From: Parabacteroides distasonis ATCC 8503 | Lineage (GTDB): Bacteria > Bacteroidota > Bacteroidia > Bacteroidales > Tannerellaceae | Length of the DNA: 64,000 nt | Reading direction: 5' to 3' | NCBI RefSeq assembly: GCF_000012845.1 | Contig: NC_009615.1 | Span: 2,069,501 to 2,133,500, forward strand | Shown here: one piece after another, positions 35,668-44,475 of the stretch | How the letters are laid out: each line of letters opens with the position of its first letter | Position numbering within the stretch: position 1 is the first letter of the stretch | The notes under the pieces: generated by a model | Told to the model about the DNA's origin: nothing | Database searches by the model: none | The model's input: the letters and a program-made list of their open reading frames with translations, nothing else | Translations under genes and position numbers: made by a program

Positions 35668-36702
35668 ATGGAATACAGACAACTAGGAGGTTCCGGATTA
35701 TACGTTCCGGCACTTTGTTTAGGTACGGCTACTTTTGGTGGCACGAATGGTTTTGAAGGTTGGGGACATACCAAGGTGGAAGAGGCTACCCGTATGGTCA
35801 ATCTTTGCTTGGACGCCGGGGTGAATCTATTCGATACGGCGGATGTCTACTCCAACGGTCTTTCCGAGGAAATCTTGGGAAAGGCGATCCACGGATTGAG
35901 GAATCGCCTCTTGATCTCCACGAAGGCGACTTTCAACCTAAGCCCGGAGAGCCGTAACGCCATCGGTTCTTCCCGTTTCCATCTGATACAGGCGTGCGAG
36001 GCGAGCCTGAGACGATTGAACACGGATCATATCGACATTTATCATATGCACGGTTTCGACGCAAATACCCCGGTAGAGGAGACACTCCGAGCCTTGGACG
36101 ACTTGGTGACGAGCGGGAAGGTCCGTTATATCGCTTGCTCGAACTTCTCCGGCTGGCACTTAATGAAGTCGCTTTCCGTATCGGAGCGGTATGGATGGAG
36201 CCGGTACGTGGCCCAACAGGTTTATTACTCCTTGCTGAACCGGGAGTTCGAGTGGGAACTGATGCCGCTAGGCATCGACCAGAAGGTGGGCGCCATTATC
36301 TGGAGCCCCTTATCCGCCGGACGTCTGGGCGGGAAGTACCGCCGGAATAACCCGATCCCGACGGACGGGCGTGTCGCTCGCGGAGGAAGCCCGATACCTG
36401 ACGAGGCTACTTCTTACGAACGCCTGTACGACATCGTGGAGGTATTGGAACAGGTAGCCGAGGAGACCGGGCATAGCGTAGCCCAATGCGCCTTGAACTG
36501 GTTATTGCAACGGCCTACAGTAAGCAGCCTTATCATAGGTGCCCGCACGGAAGAGCAGCTAAGGCAGAACCTAGAGGCCGTAGGCTGGAGCCTCAGCCCG
36601 GAGCAGGTGAAGCGCCTCGATATGGCAAGCCAGACGACCCCGATCTACCCGTATTGGCATCAAGCGCAGTTCCCGGAATTGAATTCTCAATTGAGGTTCT
36701 AG
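35668..36702 (+). CDS. Aldo/keto reductase
   Basis: A 344-aa NADPH-dependent aldo/keto reductase. The catalytic tetrad is visible: Asp in FDTADVYSNG with the Tyr four residues on, Lys in ISTKATF and His in IDIYHMHGF. The C-terminal NADP-binding SLIIGARTEEQLRQNL is intact. It is cytoplasmic and likely monocistronic, with a hairpin at 36732-36762. The family's aldehyde or ketone substrates vary widely, so none is assigned. Confidence 0.92.
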   Translation: MEYRQLGGSGLYVPALCLGTATFGGTNGFEGWGHTKVEEATRMVNLCLDAGVNLFDTADVYSNGLSEEILGKAIHGLRNRLLISTKATFNLSPESRNAIGSSRFHLIQACEASLRRLNTDHIDIYHMHGFDANTPVEETLRALDDLVTSGKVRYIACSNFSGWHLMKSLSVSERYGWSRYVAQQVYYSLLNREFEWELMPLGIDQKVGAIIWSPLSAGRLGGKYRRNNPIPTDGRVARGGSPIPDEATSYERLYDIVEVLEQVAEETGHSVAQCALNWLLQRPTVSSLIIGARTEEQLRQNLEAVGWSLSPEQVKRLDMASQTTPIYPYWHQAQFPELNSQLRF

Positions 36703-36731
36703 ACGGAGGCTAGAGAAAGCGTATACACCTC

Positions 36732-36762
36732 GGGATGCGGATAGCACGAAAGTCCGCATCCC
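36732..36762. terminator. Hairpin after the aldo/keto reductase
   Basis: GGGATGCGGA (36732-36741) and TCCGCATCCC (36753-36762) form a perfect 10-bp stem. No strong T-run follows, so termination strength is uncertain. Confidence 0.55.
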
Positions 36763-36795
36763 CTAAACACCCATTTTCATCCCCTTAAACGTATC

Positions 36796-36822
36796 TTGGT
36801 TAAGACGTTTTTTATACTTTTG
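36796..36822 (+). promoter_or_regulatory. Candidate promoter of the porin gene
   Basis: TTG at 36796-36798 and TACTTTTG at 36815-36822 are separated by 16 bp. The predicted start site is about 20 nt before the ATG at 36850. Confidence 0.55.
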
Positions 36823-36849
36823 TAGGCTGTTACCAACTAAATCTATCGT

Positions 36850-38019
36850 ATGAGGAAACATTTTCTACTTTTCTTGCTTTGTCTAGCCACGAACGCCAGC
36901 CTGACGGCCCAAGAGACCCTTCGGGAGAATAACGGGGAACCTACACTCGTGGAACGATTATCGAACGGAGAGATCAAGATCAATAGCGCCGAGATGAACT
37001 TCCAGCTTTTCACCTCGGCCAACGCTGAGTTTGTCGGGAACGAGCTAGACGGTATGAACTTCAAGCTGAACCGTGTCCGGCTGGAGATCAAGGGGGACGT
37101 GGGCAAGTGGCTGGGGTATCATTACCGGCAGTCGTTCAACAAATACTCCGATCCCTATTCGCTCGACAACCTCTCCTCCTCGCTCGAGCTGGCGTACGTG
37201 AACCTGAAGGCACGGCCTAATCTCAATTTCACGATCGGCAAGCAATTCGTCAATTTCGGGGGATACGAGTATTACGTCAATTCCATCCGGGTACGAGAGT
37301 TTAGCGAGTTCAATAATTTACTGACCGCCTACCAAGCCGGTATCTCGGGCAACTGGCAAGTCAGCCCGGATCACGAGCTTTGTTTCCAGATCGTGAATAA
37401 CCGCAACGGTAACGACGAGGACATCTACCCTACCGGACTTCCCGAGGGTACCGCCAAGGCCAAGATACCCTTTATGTACACGGTCAACTGGAATAGCTAT
37501 TATCTGGACAAAAGCTTGCAACTGCGTTACGCCACCGCCGTCGGGCAGCAGACCCGCAAGCGCTACTCCTACTATTTCACCTGTGGCAATACCTATGAGA
37601 AAGGCCCGTTGCTAACGTACCTCGACGTTATGTACACCCGCCAAGGGATCGACCAGCATGGGGTCGTCAGCCGTCTGCCCGGAACGCCTCATACCGCCAT
37701 GAACACCGAATACCTATCGATTATCGGCGACGTGGATTACCGTGTCCACCCCCAATGGAACGTTTACGTGAAAGGGGCGTACGAGACCGCCCGGGTGTAC
37801 AAGGGCAACGGCGATTTCCGGAAAGGGATGTACCGCCGTTCGTGGAACGCGCAGAGTAGCGTGGAATTCTTCCCCTTCAAGCAACTCGACCTTTTCGTAT
37901 TCGTCCTATACACCTACCGGGGCGTTATCCTAGAGAAAGCCGCCACGCGAATGGGAGCCATAGAGCCGGATACACACCGCATATCGCTGGGGCTGGTCTA
38001 TTCGATCCCGGTCTTCTGA
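36850..38019 (+). CDS. Phosphate-selective-porin-type (O/P family) outer-membrane protein
   Basis: A 389-aa outer-membrane beta-barrel with a signal peptide (MRKHFLLFLLCLATNASLTAQ). It resembles the porin O/P family, with alternating aromatic strands such as GYHYRQSFNKYSDPYS, FTIGKQFVNFGGYEYY and a terminal aromatic strand ISLGLVYSIPVF. It should allow diffusion of small anionic solutes; phosphate is only the family's historic label. No phosphate-uptake genes are adjacent. The gene converges on nifJ, with the nine-unit repeat array just after its stop. Confidence 0.8.
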   Translation: MRKHFLLFLLCLATNASLTAQETLRENNGEPTLVERLSNGEIKINSAEMNFQLFTSANAEFVGNELDGMNFKLNRVRLEIKGDVGKWLGYHYRQSFNKYSDPYSLDNLSSSLELAYVNLKARPNLNFTIGKQFVNFGGYEYYVNSIRVREFSEFNNLLTAYQAGISGNWQVSPDHELCFQIVNNRNGNDEDIYPTGLPEGTAKAKIPFMYTVNWNSYYLDKSLQLRYATAVGQQTRKRYSYYFTCGNTYEKGPLLTYLDVMYTRQGIDQHGVVSRLPGTPHTAMNTEYLSIIGDVDYRVHPQWNVYVKGAYETARVYKGNGDFRKGMYRRSWNAQSSVEFFPFKQLDLFVFVLYTYRGVILEKAATRMGAIEPDTHRISLGLVYSIPVF

Positions 38020-38030
38020 CAAACCGCGCA

Positions 38031-38228
38031 TACGGTAGCGCAGGCTTGCAGATATGGTAGTACAGACTTGTAGATACGTTCGTGCAAACTTGCAGATACG
38101 CTTGTGTAAATTTGCAGATACGTTCGTGCAAACGTGTAGATACGTTAGTACGGATTTGTAGATACGGTAGCGCGGGCTGACACATAAGGAAGTACAGGCC
38201 GGCACATACGGTAGTACAGGTCCGTATT
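38031..38228. repeat. Nine 22-bp tandem repeats in a convergent gap
   Basis: Nine consecutive units of exactly 22 bp (starts 38031, 38053, 38075, 38097, 38119, 38141, 38163, 38185, 38207) follow TACGnTnGTnCAnnCTTGnAGA, with units 7-9 diverging in their second half. They begin 11 bp after the porin stop codon. No spacer separates the units, so this is not CRISPR. It is the longest array in the window. Confidence 0.9.
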
Positions 38229-38260
38229 GCCTTATGTGCAGCTTCCCCCATCCACCCCAT

Positions 38261-38296
38261 AAAAAAAGCGGTGCCTTCCGTTTCCGGAGACACCGC
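38261..38296 (-). terminator. Terminator of the PFOR gene
   Basis: GCGGTG and CACCGC (38268-38273, 38291-38296) enclose a second TCCG/CGGA stem with a GAAA-type loop on the minus strand. The hairpin is followed there by seven Ts. Confidence 0.85.
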
Positions 38297-38325
38297 CCTC
38301 ATTCTATAATAAAAGACCTGTTATA

Positions 38326-39750
38326 TTAAGCCTCTACATCCCAATTCTCGGCAGCCATACGTTTGTAGCTACGCAGACGCCATTTAGCGTTCTCCTCGGC
38401 GGCGGCAAACAACTCAGCGGCCTCAGCCGGATATTGTTTAGCTACGGAAGCGAAACGAACCTCACCCTTCAAGAAGTCTTGGAACTTGCTCCAATCCGGC
38501 TCCTTGCTATCCAAGGTGAACGGATTCTTGCCCTCTGCCTCCAAAGCCGGGTTGTAACGCCACAAGTGCCAGTAACCGCATGCTACGGCTTCTTTCTCCT
38601 CAGCTTGCGACTTACCCATACCCTTCTTCAAACCGTGGTTGATACAAGGAGCGTAAGCGATGATCAAGGAAGGACCGTCGTAAGCCTCGGCCTCGCGGAT
38701 CGCCTTCAATGTCTGGGCTTGGTCGGCGCCCATAGCGATCTGAGCCACATATACGTAACCATAAGTAGTAGCCATCAAGCCAAGGTCTTTCTTACGTACC
38801 CTCTTACCGGAAGCGGCGAACTTAGCGATAGCGCCCACCGGAGTAGCCTTCGAGGACTGACCACCCGTGTTAGAGTAAACCTCGGTATCCAATACCATGA
38901 TATTTACGTTCTTGCCGGAAGCGATCACGTGATCCAAACCACCGTAACCGATATCGTAAGAAGCACCGTCACCACCGATAATCCATTGAGAACGTTTTAC
39001 CAAGAAGTGAGACAATTCCTTGATCTGAGCGCAAACCGGACAACCCTCCTTGATGCCTTGCTCAACGAATGCCATGATTTGCGGAGCCAATTCCTTCGTC
39101 TTCTCGGCGTCGTTCTGGTTAGCGATCCAAGCGGCGGCTATTTCCTTGGCCTCAGCCGGAGCATGCTCGCCCACGGTGATCTGTTGCAACAAGCCTTCCA
39201 AACGTTTACGCATCTTCTCGTTCGCCAATTCCATACCCAAGCCGAACTCGCAGAAGTCCTCGAACAAAGAGTTTGCCCAAGCAGGACCTTGACCCTTCTC
39301 GTTCGTTGTATAAGGAGTGGAAGGAACAGAACCGGAGTAGATAGAAGAACATCCGGTAGCGTTAGCCACCATCTCGCGGTCGCCGAACAACTGGGTGATC
39401 AACTTCACGTACGGAGTCTCGCCACAACCGGAGCAAGCGCCTGAGAATTCAAACAACGGAGTAGCGAACTGTGAGTTCTTCACGTTAGACTTCACGTCTA
39501 CCAAGTTTTGCTTAGAAGAAACGTTAGCTACGCAGTAGTTCCAGTTATCGGCCTCAGCCAACTGGCCTTCCAGCGGAACCATAGACAAAGCCTTGTTGCC
39601 CTTGAATCCCGGACAGATATCGGCGCAGTTACCGCAACCCAGACAGTCGAGAACGTCTACCTGCATACGGAACTTCATACCCTTCATAGCGGCCGGAGCC
39701 TTCACGTCCAACATAGCGAAGCTAGCGCCCTTCTGCTCCTCATCGTTCAA
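38326..39750 (-). CDS. nifJ: C-terminal part of pyruvate:ferredoxin oxidoreductase (after the stop)
   Basis: The open part downstream of the TAA, counted from its first ATG (codon 710 of the full gene), is 474 aa. It carries the second ferredoxin cluster (DCLGCGNCADICPG), SGACSGCGETPY with the third cluster's Cys residues, and the TPP-binding domain (IIGGDGASYDIGYGGLDH and SNTGGQSSKATP). Without the N-terminal half it should not be a working PFOR. There is no promoter or ribosome-binding feature to suggest separate expression. The true frame continues upstream to the stop at 39793. Confidence 0.7.
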   Translation of the reverse strand: MNDEEQKGASFAMLDVKAPAAMKGMKFRMQVDVLDCLGCGNCADICPGFKGNKALSMVPLEGQLAEADNWNYCVANVSSKQNLVDVKSNVKNSQFATPLFEFSGACSGCGETPYVKLITQLFGDREMVANATGCSSIYSGSVPSTPYTTNEKGQGPAWANSLFEDFCEFGLGMELANEKMRKRLEGLLQQITVGEHAPAEAKEIAAAWIANQNDAEKTKELAPQIMAFVEQGIKEGCPVCAQIKELSHFLVKRSQWIIGGDGASYDIGYGGLDHVIASGKNVNIMVLDTEVYSNTGGQSSKATPVGAIAKFAASGKRVRKKDLGLMATTYGYVYVAQIAMGADQAQTLKAIREAEAYDGPSLIIAYAPCINHGLKKGMGKSQAEEKEAVACGYWHLWRYNPALEAEGKNPFTLDSKEPDWSKFQDFLKGEVRFASVAKQYPAEAAELFAAAEENAKWRLRSYKRMAAENWDVEA

Positions 39751-39792
39751 TACGAACGGACGGATAGAAGCGTGAGGACAAACGTAAGCACA

Positions 39793-41877
39793 TTAGTTAC
39801 ACTGGATACAGTTCGCCTCATTCCAAACCGGAACGAAAGCGGCCACGCCACGTTTCTCGTATTTAGCGGTTCCTTGCGCCCAAGTACCATCCTCGATGCC
39901 CTTGAATGCGGAAACCTTCAATAAATCGCCATCCTGAGCGTTGATCGGACGAACTACCTCGTTGATGAAAGCGGGATCGTTGTTTACGACAGCCTCATCA
40001 TCCGGAAGGTTAGCCCAAGCGGGATCAACCGTCAATTGGTTGTACTCGCCACCACGGTCTACAGCCGCGTAGTTCTTGTTAACCACGTCCTCGCCCTTCT
40101 TACCGTAAGACTTAACGATGAATTTCTTCATCTGCTCGATAGCCAAGTCTACAGGGATAACACCCGTGATACGGAAGAAAGCGGACTGGAGGATCGTATT
40201 GGTACGGTTACCTAAACCGATCTCCAAGGCGATCTGTGTGGCGTTGATATAATATACAGTGATATTCTTCTGAGCGAAGTAACGTTTTACCTTATTAGGC
40301 AAGTGCTTAGCCAACTCCTCAGCGCCCCAAACGGTATTCAACAAGAAGGTACCGTTCTCACGCAAACCACGAGTCACGTCGTACATGCGCAAATAAGCCT
40401 GAACGTGGCAAGCCACGAAGTTCGGGGTATTCACCAAATAAGTAGAACGGATCGGATGATCACCGAAACGTAAGTGAGAACAAGTGAAACCGCCGGATTT
40501 CTTAGAGTCGTAAGAGAAATAAGCCTGACAGTATTTATCCGTGTTATCACCGATAATCTTCACCGAGTTCTTGTTAGCGCCTACCGTACCGTCGGCACCC
40601 AAACCGTAGAACTTAGCCTCGAACATACCCTCACCGCCCAAGGCGATCTCTTCCTTCTGAGGCAGAGAAGTGAAAGTAACGTCATCCACGATACCGATCG
40701 TGAACTGGTTCTTCGGCATCGGCAACGCCAAGTTCTCGAATACGGACAGGATCTGAGCCGGAGTCGTATCCTTAGAACCCAGACCATAACGGCCACCTAC
40801 GATAACCGGAGCATCCTCCTGACCATAGAAGCAGTCTTTTACGTCCAGATACAACGGCTCACCGTTAGCACCCGGCTCTTTCGTGCGATCCAATACGGCG
40901 ATACGCTTAGCGGTCTTAGGCACGGCAGCCAAGAAATGCTTAGCGGAGAACGGACGATACAAGTGAACGGATACCAAACCTACCTTCTCGCCCTTAGCGA
41001 TCAAGTGATCGATAGCCTCACGAGCGGCCTCCGTAACAGAACCCATGGCGATGATCACACGCTCAGCGTCCTCAGCTCCGTAATAATCGAACAAACCGTA
41101 TTTACGGCCTGTGATCTTGGAAACCTCGTTCATATATTCTTCTACGATAGCGGGAACTGCCTCGTAGTACGTGTTGGAAGATTCTCTGTGTTGGAAGAAA
41201 TGATCCGGGTTCTCGGCCATACCGCGAGCGACCGGTCTCTCCGGGTTCAAGGCACGGGCACGGAACTCAGCCAAAGCTTTCTGGTCGATAAGCGGAGCCA
41301 AGTCCTCATTCTCCAAAGCCTCGATCTTCTGGATCTCGTGAGAGGTACGGAAACCGTCGAAGAAGTTCACGAACGGCACACGAGACTTGATCGTAGCCAA
41401 GTGAGCTACACCGGCCAAGTCCATAACCTCCTGTACGGAACCCTCGGCCAACATGGCGAAACCTGTCTGACGGGCAGACATCACGTCTTGATGGTCACCG
41501 AAGATACACAACGCATGAGAAGCCAATGTACGAGCGGATACGTGGAAAACGCAAGGAAGCAATTCACCGGCGATCTTGTACATATTAGGGATCATAAGCA
41601 ACAAACCTTGAGAAGCAGTGTAGGTTGTTGTCAAGGCACCAGCTTGCAATGAACCGTGAACAGCACCTGCGGCACCACCCTCTGATTGCATTTCCTGTAC
41701 CATTACAGTCTCGCCGAAAATATTCTTACGTCCGGCTGCAGCCCATTCATCTACATATTCAGCCATTGTAGACGACGGAGTGATGGGGTAAATCGCGGCT
41801 ACCTCGCTGAACATATACGAGATATGAGCAGCGGCCTGATTACCATCACAGGTTAAAAATTTCTTCTGTTTTGTCAT
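39793..41877 (-). CDS. nifJ: N-terminal part of pyruvate:ferredoxin oxidoreductase (before the stop)
   Basis: This 694-aa part contains the PFOR pyrimidine-binding domain I (GNQAAAHISYMFSEVAAIYPITPSS start region with the PITPSS motif), domain II (GRKYGLFDYYGAED...), and domain III (GLGADGTVGANKNSVKIIGD), which binds CoA. It stops within the first Fe-S motif after CIQCN. PFOR oxidises pyruvate to acetyl-CoA and CO2 and reduces ferredoxin, a central step in anaerobic Bacteroidales. The truncated chain lacks the ferredoxin and TPP-binding domains. Confidence 0.7.
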   Translation of the reverse strand: MTKQKKFLTCDGNQAAAHISYMFSEVAAIYPITPSSTMAEYVDEWAAAGRKNIFGETVMVQEMQSEGGAAGAVHGSLQAGALTTTYTASQGLLLMIPNMYKIAGELLPCVFHVSARTLASHALCIFGDHQDVMSARQTGFAMLAEGSVQEVMDLAGVAHLATIKSRVPFVNFFDGFRTSHEIQKIEALENEDLAPLIDQKALAEFRARALNPERPVARGMAENPDHFFQHRESSNTYYEAVPAIVEEYMNEVSKITGRKYGLFDYYGAEDAERVIIAMGSVTEAAREAIDHLIAKGEKVGLVSVHLYRPFSAKHFLAAVPKTAKRIAVLDRTKEPGANGEPLYLDVKDCFYGQEDAPVIVGGRYGLGSKDTTPAQILSVFENLALPMPKNQFTIGIVDDVTFTSLPQKEEIALGGEGMFEAKFYGLGADGTVGANKNSVKIIGDNTDKYCQAYFSYDSKKSGGFTCSHLRFGDHPIRSTYLVNTPNFVACHVQAYLRMYDVTRGLRENGTFLLNTVWGAEELAKHLPNKVKRYFAQKNITVYYINATQIALEIGLGNRTNTILQSAFFRITGVIPVDLAIEQMKKFIVKSYGKKGEDVVNKNYAAVDRGGEYNQLTVDPAWANLPDDEAVVNNDPAFINEVVRPINAQDGDLLKVSAFKGIEDGTWAQGTAKYEKRGVAAFVPVWNEANCIQCN

Positions 41878-41915
41878 AGACCTATAAAACTATTAGTATT
41901 AAAAAAGATTCTTAC

Positions 41916-43094
41916 TTAATATAGAAAACCGAACAACCAAAGCGGGATCATGTTCCCCTCCCCGATCTCGGTCTTATCGACAGCATAGTACATATCCGGA
42001 TTGTTCTTCACTTTCATGTTTTCCTCGATCCGGAAATTATACATCGTATTCACCAGAAAGTGGGCGTTCTTGATTCCTTCATTCAGCTTATTGTCTTTCA
42101 ATAGTTGGTTATAAAAGAACGACTCACGCACCGCCCCGGCATTTACCTCCATCGGACGGATGGGGTACATCAGGTTCGAGTTATACATATATACCTTGGA
42201 GGGTTTCTTCGGAAAGGATTCGCCCACCGGATACAGCATATTCATCAAACGAGCATCTGTCAAATACTTGATATAGTTCATCACGGTGGCCCGGGATGTC
42301 TCGATATCCTTGCTCAACTGACTCACGTTTGGGGTACAAGGAGCGCTCGTAGCCAATAAGTAGAGTAGTTTGCGTAGCTTTGGTAGGTAGCTTTGTTCGA
42401 TTTGTTTTATGTATAACACGTCCACCTCTAGCATCATGTTCATGGTCTTCAGCAGATTCTCGGAGAAGTTGCGCTTTTCCAAGAAGAACGGATAGAAACC
42501 ATGATGGAGATAATCTTGGAAATAAGCCATCGGCCTTACGACCGAGCAAATACGTTTGGCGATTTCCTGATGATTCTCTACTACCTCATCGAACGTGTAC
42601 GCGGAAAACTGGTTCCCCGACATCAAGTTCAAGAACTCACGGAACGAGAACCCCCTGAGGTTATACGATACCACCTTGCCGGACAAGTCCGGGTTCTCCT
42701 CTTTCAGACGCATCACCGACGAGCCGGAGAAAACGATCTTCAAGTCCTCGAAATTATCATAGCAATACCGCAACTCTCTCGACCAGTTGGAATACTTAAA
42801 CACTTGGTCTATCAACAACACCTTTCCGCCTTTAGCCCGAAACTCGGCGGCGAAATCAACGAGTGTGCGTTCCGTAAAATAGAAATGATTTAAATTAATG
42901 TATAAGCATTCCTTATTATCGGCACCAAAATATTCACGGGCATAGTCTAACAAGAAAGTGGTCTTTCCGACTCCTCGCGAACCTTTAATACCGATCAACC
43001 GATCCTCCCAATTGATCTCATCCATCAATCCCCTTCGTACCGGAGAATACAGATGCTCTACCAGATATTTATGTGTTTTAAAGAATGCTTCCAC
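41916..43094 (-). CDS. AAA-type ATP-binding protein (AAA_14/DUF4143-like)
   Basis: A 392-aa cytoplasmic ATPase with Walker A GSRGVGKTTFLLD (about 34-46), a Walker B-like strand KVLLIDQVFKY and sensor FSGSSVMRL. A winged-helix segment (SQLSKDIETSRATVMNYIKYL) is followed by a C-terminal nuclease-like part with NAGAVRESFFYNQLL. This matches the family of AAA_14 plus DUF4143 proteins, abundant in gut Bacteroidales and of unknown function. Some lie in mobile or defence regions, but nothing mobile is seen here. It has its own promoter and is monocistronic. Confidence 0.85.
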   Translation of the reverse strand: MEAFFKTHKYLVEHLYSPVRRGLMDEINWEDRLIGIKGSRGVGKTTFLLDYAREYFGADNKECLYINLNHFYFTERTLVDFAAEFRAKGGKVLLIDQVFKYSNWSRELRYCYDNFEDLKIVFSGSSVMRLKEENPDLSGKVVSYNLRGFSFREFLNLMSGNQFSAYTFDEVVENHQEIAKRICSVVRPMAYFQDYLHHGFYPFFLEKRNFSENLLKTMNMMLEVDVLYIKQIEQSYLPKLRKLLYLLATSAPCTPNVSQLSKDIETSRATVMNYIKYLTDARLMNMLYPVGESFPKKPSKVYMYNSNLMYPIRPMEVNAGAVRESFFYNQLLKDNKLNEGIKNAHFLVNTMYNFRIEENMKVKNNPDMYYAVDKTEIGEGNMIPLWLFGFLY

Positions 43095-43132
43095 CTACAT
43101 AATTGGTAATTGAAAATTTGGAATTACCGATG

Positions 43133-43161
43133 CAAAGATAAACATCTTTTCTCATTTGCAA
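43133..43161 (-). promoter_or_regulatory. Promoter of the AAA ATPase gene
   Basis: On the minus strand TATCTTTG (43133-43140) is preceded by TTG (43159-43161) with 18 bp between, a good Bacteroidota promoter. TTGCAA occurs three times nearby (43156, 43170, 43181), the first overlapping the -33 element. Confidence 0.65.
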
Positions 43162-43274
43162 TGCGGAGATTGCAATTTTATTGCAAAAAGTAAAGTTCAA
43201 ACTAACAATTGCCTATCAACGTATTCTGTCTCGTAAAGACGGAGCGCACTCCAGTCCTTACGAAACAAAAGATA

Positions 43275-44294
43275 TTATTCAATGATCGAGATCCATCCGT
43301 AAGTATCCGGCTCGTCGCCATACTGGATGGCACGTAGCTTATGATATAGTTTCTCGCAAACAGGACCCGGTTTGCCATCTTTGGCGATAACAAAAGATTT
43401 GTTCTCGTCCAAATCGTCGATTTGCGAGATCGGGGCGATAACCGCGGCGGTACCACACTCGGCAGCCTCGTCGAATGTAGCGATCTCCTCGAAAGGAACC
43501 GGACGACGCTCTACCGTCAAGCCCATATCCTCGGCCAATTGCTGCAAGCTCTTGTTCGTGATCGAAGGCAAGATCGAGTGGGATTGCGGAGTGATATAGC
43601 TATTGCCACGGATTCCGAAGAAGTTAGCCGGACCGCACTCATCCAGATATTTCTTCTCTTTCGGATCCAGATACAATACGGCGGCGTATCCCTTGGAATG
43701 AGCGATCTCGCCGGCTACCAAGCTAGCGGCATAATTACCACCGACCTTGATCGTACCTGTCCCGTTAGGAGCCGCACGGTCGTACTCACGAAGTACGCAT
43801 ACCTTCGAGGGCTGGAATCCACCCTTGAAATACGGACCTACCGGAGTGACAAATATCATAAACATATATTCGGGAGCCGGCTTCACACCCACCTGAGCGC
43901 CCAAGCCGATCATCAGCGGACGAATATATAAAGCGGCACCGCTCTCATAAGGAGGAACGAAACGCTCGTTCAATTTCACGACCTTACGTACAGCTTCCTC
44001 GAACATCTCTACAGGCAACTCAGCCATCTTGATACCCCGGCTGGAAGATTGCATACGTTTAGCGTTCTCATCCATACGGAATACACGGATCTTACCGTCT
44101 TTCCCGCGGAAGGCCTTCAAGCCCTCGAAAGACTCTTGTCCGTAATGCAAGCAAGTAGCGGCCATGTGAATATTGATAATCTCGGATGAAGAAACTTCCA
44201 ACTCACCCCATTTGCCGTCACGATAGTAGCATCTTACATTGTAGTCTGTCTTGATATAACCAAATCCCAGCTCAGACCAATTTAAATTTTCCAT
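43275..44294 (-). CDS. ilvE: Branched-chain amino-acid aminotransferase
   Basis: A PLP fold-type IV aminotransferase of 339 aa that makes or degrades Leu, Ile and Val. Signature elements are the N-terminal NLNWSELGFGYIKTDYN, the HYGQESFEGLKAF motif, the substrate-binding RIFRMDENAKRMQ region, the PLP-Lys segment TIKVGGNYAASL and CGTAAVIAPI near the end. This long eukaryote-like BCAT form is usual in Bacteroidota. It is preceded by a 100-nt leader containing a terminator-like hairpin. Confidence 0.93.
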   Translation of the reverse strand: MENLNWSELGFGYIKTDYNVRCYYRDGKWGELEVSSSEIINIHMAATCLHYGQESFEGLKAFRGKDGKIRVFRMDENAKRMQSSSRGIKMAELPVEMFEEAVRKVVKLNERFVPPYESGAALYIRPLMIGLGAQVGVKPAPEYMFMIFVTPVGPYFKGGFQPSKVCVLREYDRAAPNGTGTIKVGGNYAASLVAGEIAHSKGYAAVLYLDPKEKKYLDECGPANFFGIRGNSYITPQSHSILPSITNKSLQQLAEDMGLTVERRPVPFEEIATFDEAAECGTAAVIAPISQIDDLDENKSFVIAKDGKPGPVCEKLYHKLRAIQYGDEPDTYGWISIIE

Positions 44295-44363
44295 ATCTAT
44301 ACAATTTGCTGTAATTAGTTTAAAATTAACAAATTACACTGTTAATAATATCGCTCAAAAGCA

Positions 44364-44389
44364 AAAACGCCCATAGCCGTCGCTATGGG
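44364..44389 (-). terminator. Terminator-like hairpin between the helicase gene and ilvE
   Basis: CCCATAGC (44370-44377) and GCTATGGG (44382-44389) form an 8-bp stem with a 4-nt loop, followed on the minus strand by GTTTTTGCTTTT. It can end the helicase transcript. However, it also lies downstream of the likely ilvE promoter box (44405-44412), so it could act in the ilvE leader. Confidence 0.7.
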
Positions 44390-44404
44390 AGATTTTGTGT
44401 ACCG

Positions 44405-44412
44405 CAAATATA
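44405..44412 (-). promoter_or_regulatory. Candidate -7 box of ilvE
   Basis: The minus strand reads TATATTTG, about 110 bp before the ilvE start codon. Confidence 0.45.
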
Positions 44413-44475
44413 CGCTAATTTATATATAGTTCGGCCTATAAACTAAAAAAAGCAAGCGGAAGGCTACATTTCGGC

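Larger units (their letters stand above)
38326..41877 (-). pseudogene. nifJ: nifJ: pyruvate:ferredoxin oxidoreductase gene interrupted by an in-frame TAA
   Basis: Ignoring one stop codon, this single reading frame encodes a 1183-residue homodimeric-type PFOR, the family's normal length. Codon 695 (plus-strand 39793-39795) is TAA. It falls inside the first [4Fe-4S] motif, CIQCN-stop-CAYVCP, where homologues normally have Gln (CIQCNQCAYVCP as I know the family). A single CAA-to-TAA change explains it. Both halves otherwise look undamaged. It is either a recent nonsense mutation, a sequencing error, or a suppressed stop. Confidence 0.85.

Noticed and set aside
38031..38228. CRISPR-like array
   Set aside because: The 22-bp units are adjacent with no unique spacers, units drift in sequence, and no cas genes are in the window.
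40474..41652. Long open frames on the strand opposite nifJ (also 38434-39444)
   Set aside because: They mirror the codon pattern of the real gene, are rich in Arg/Thr/Val repeats without domains, and have no promoter or terminator.
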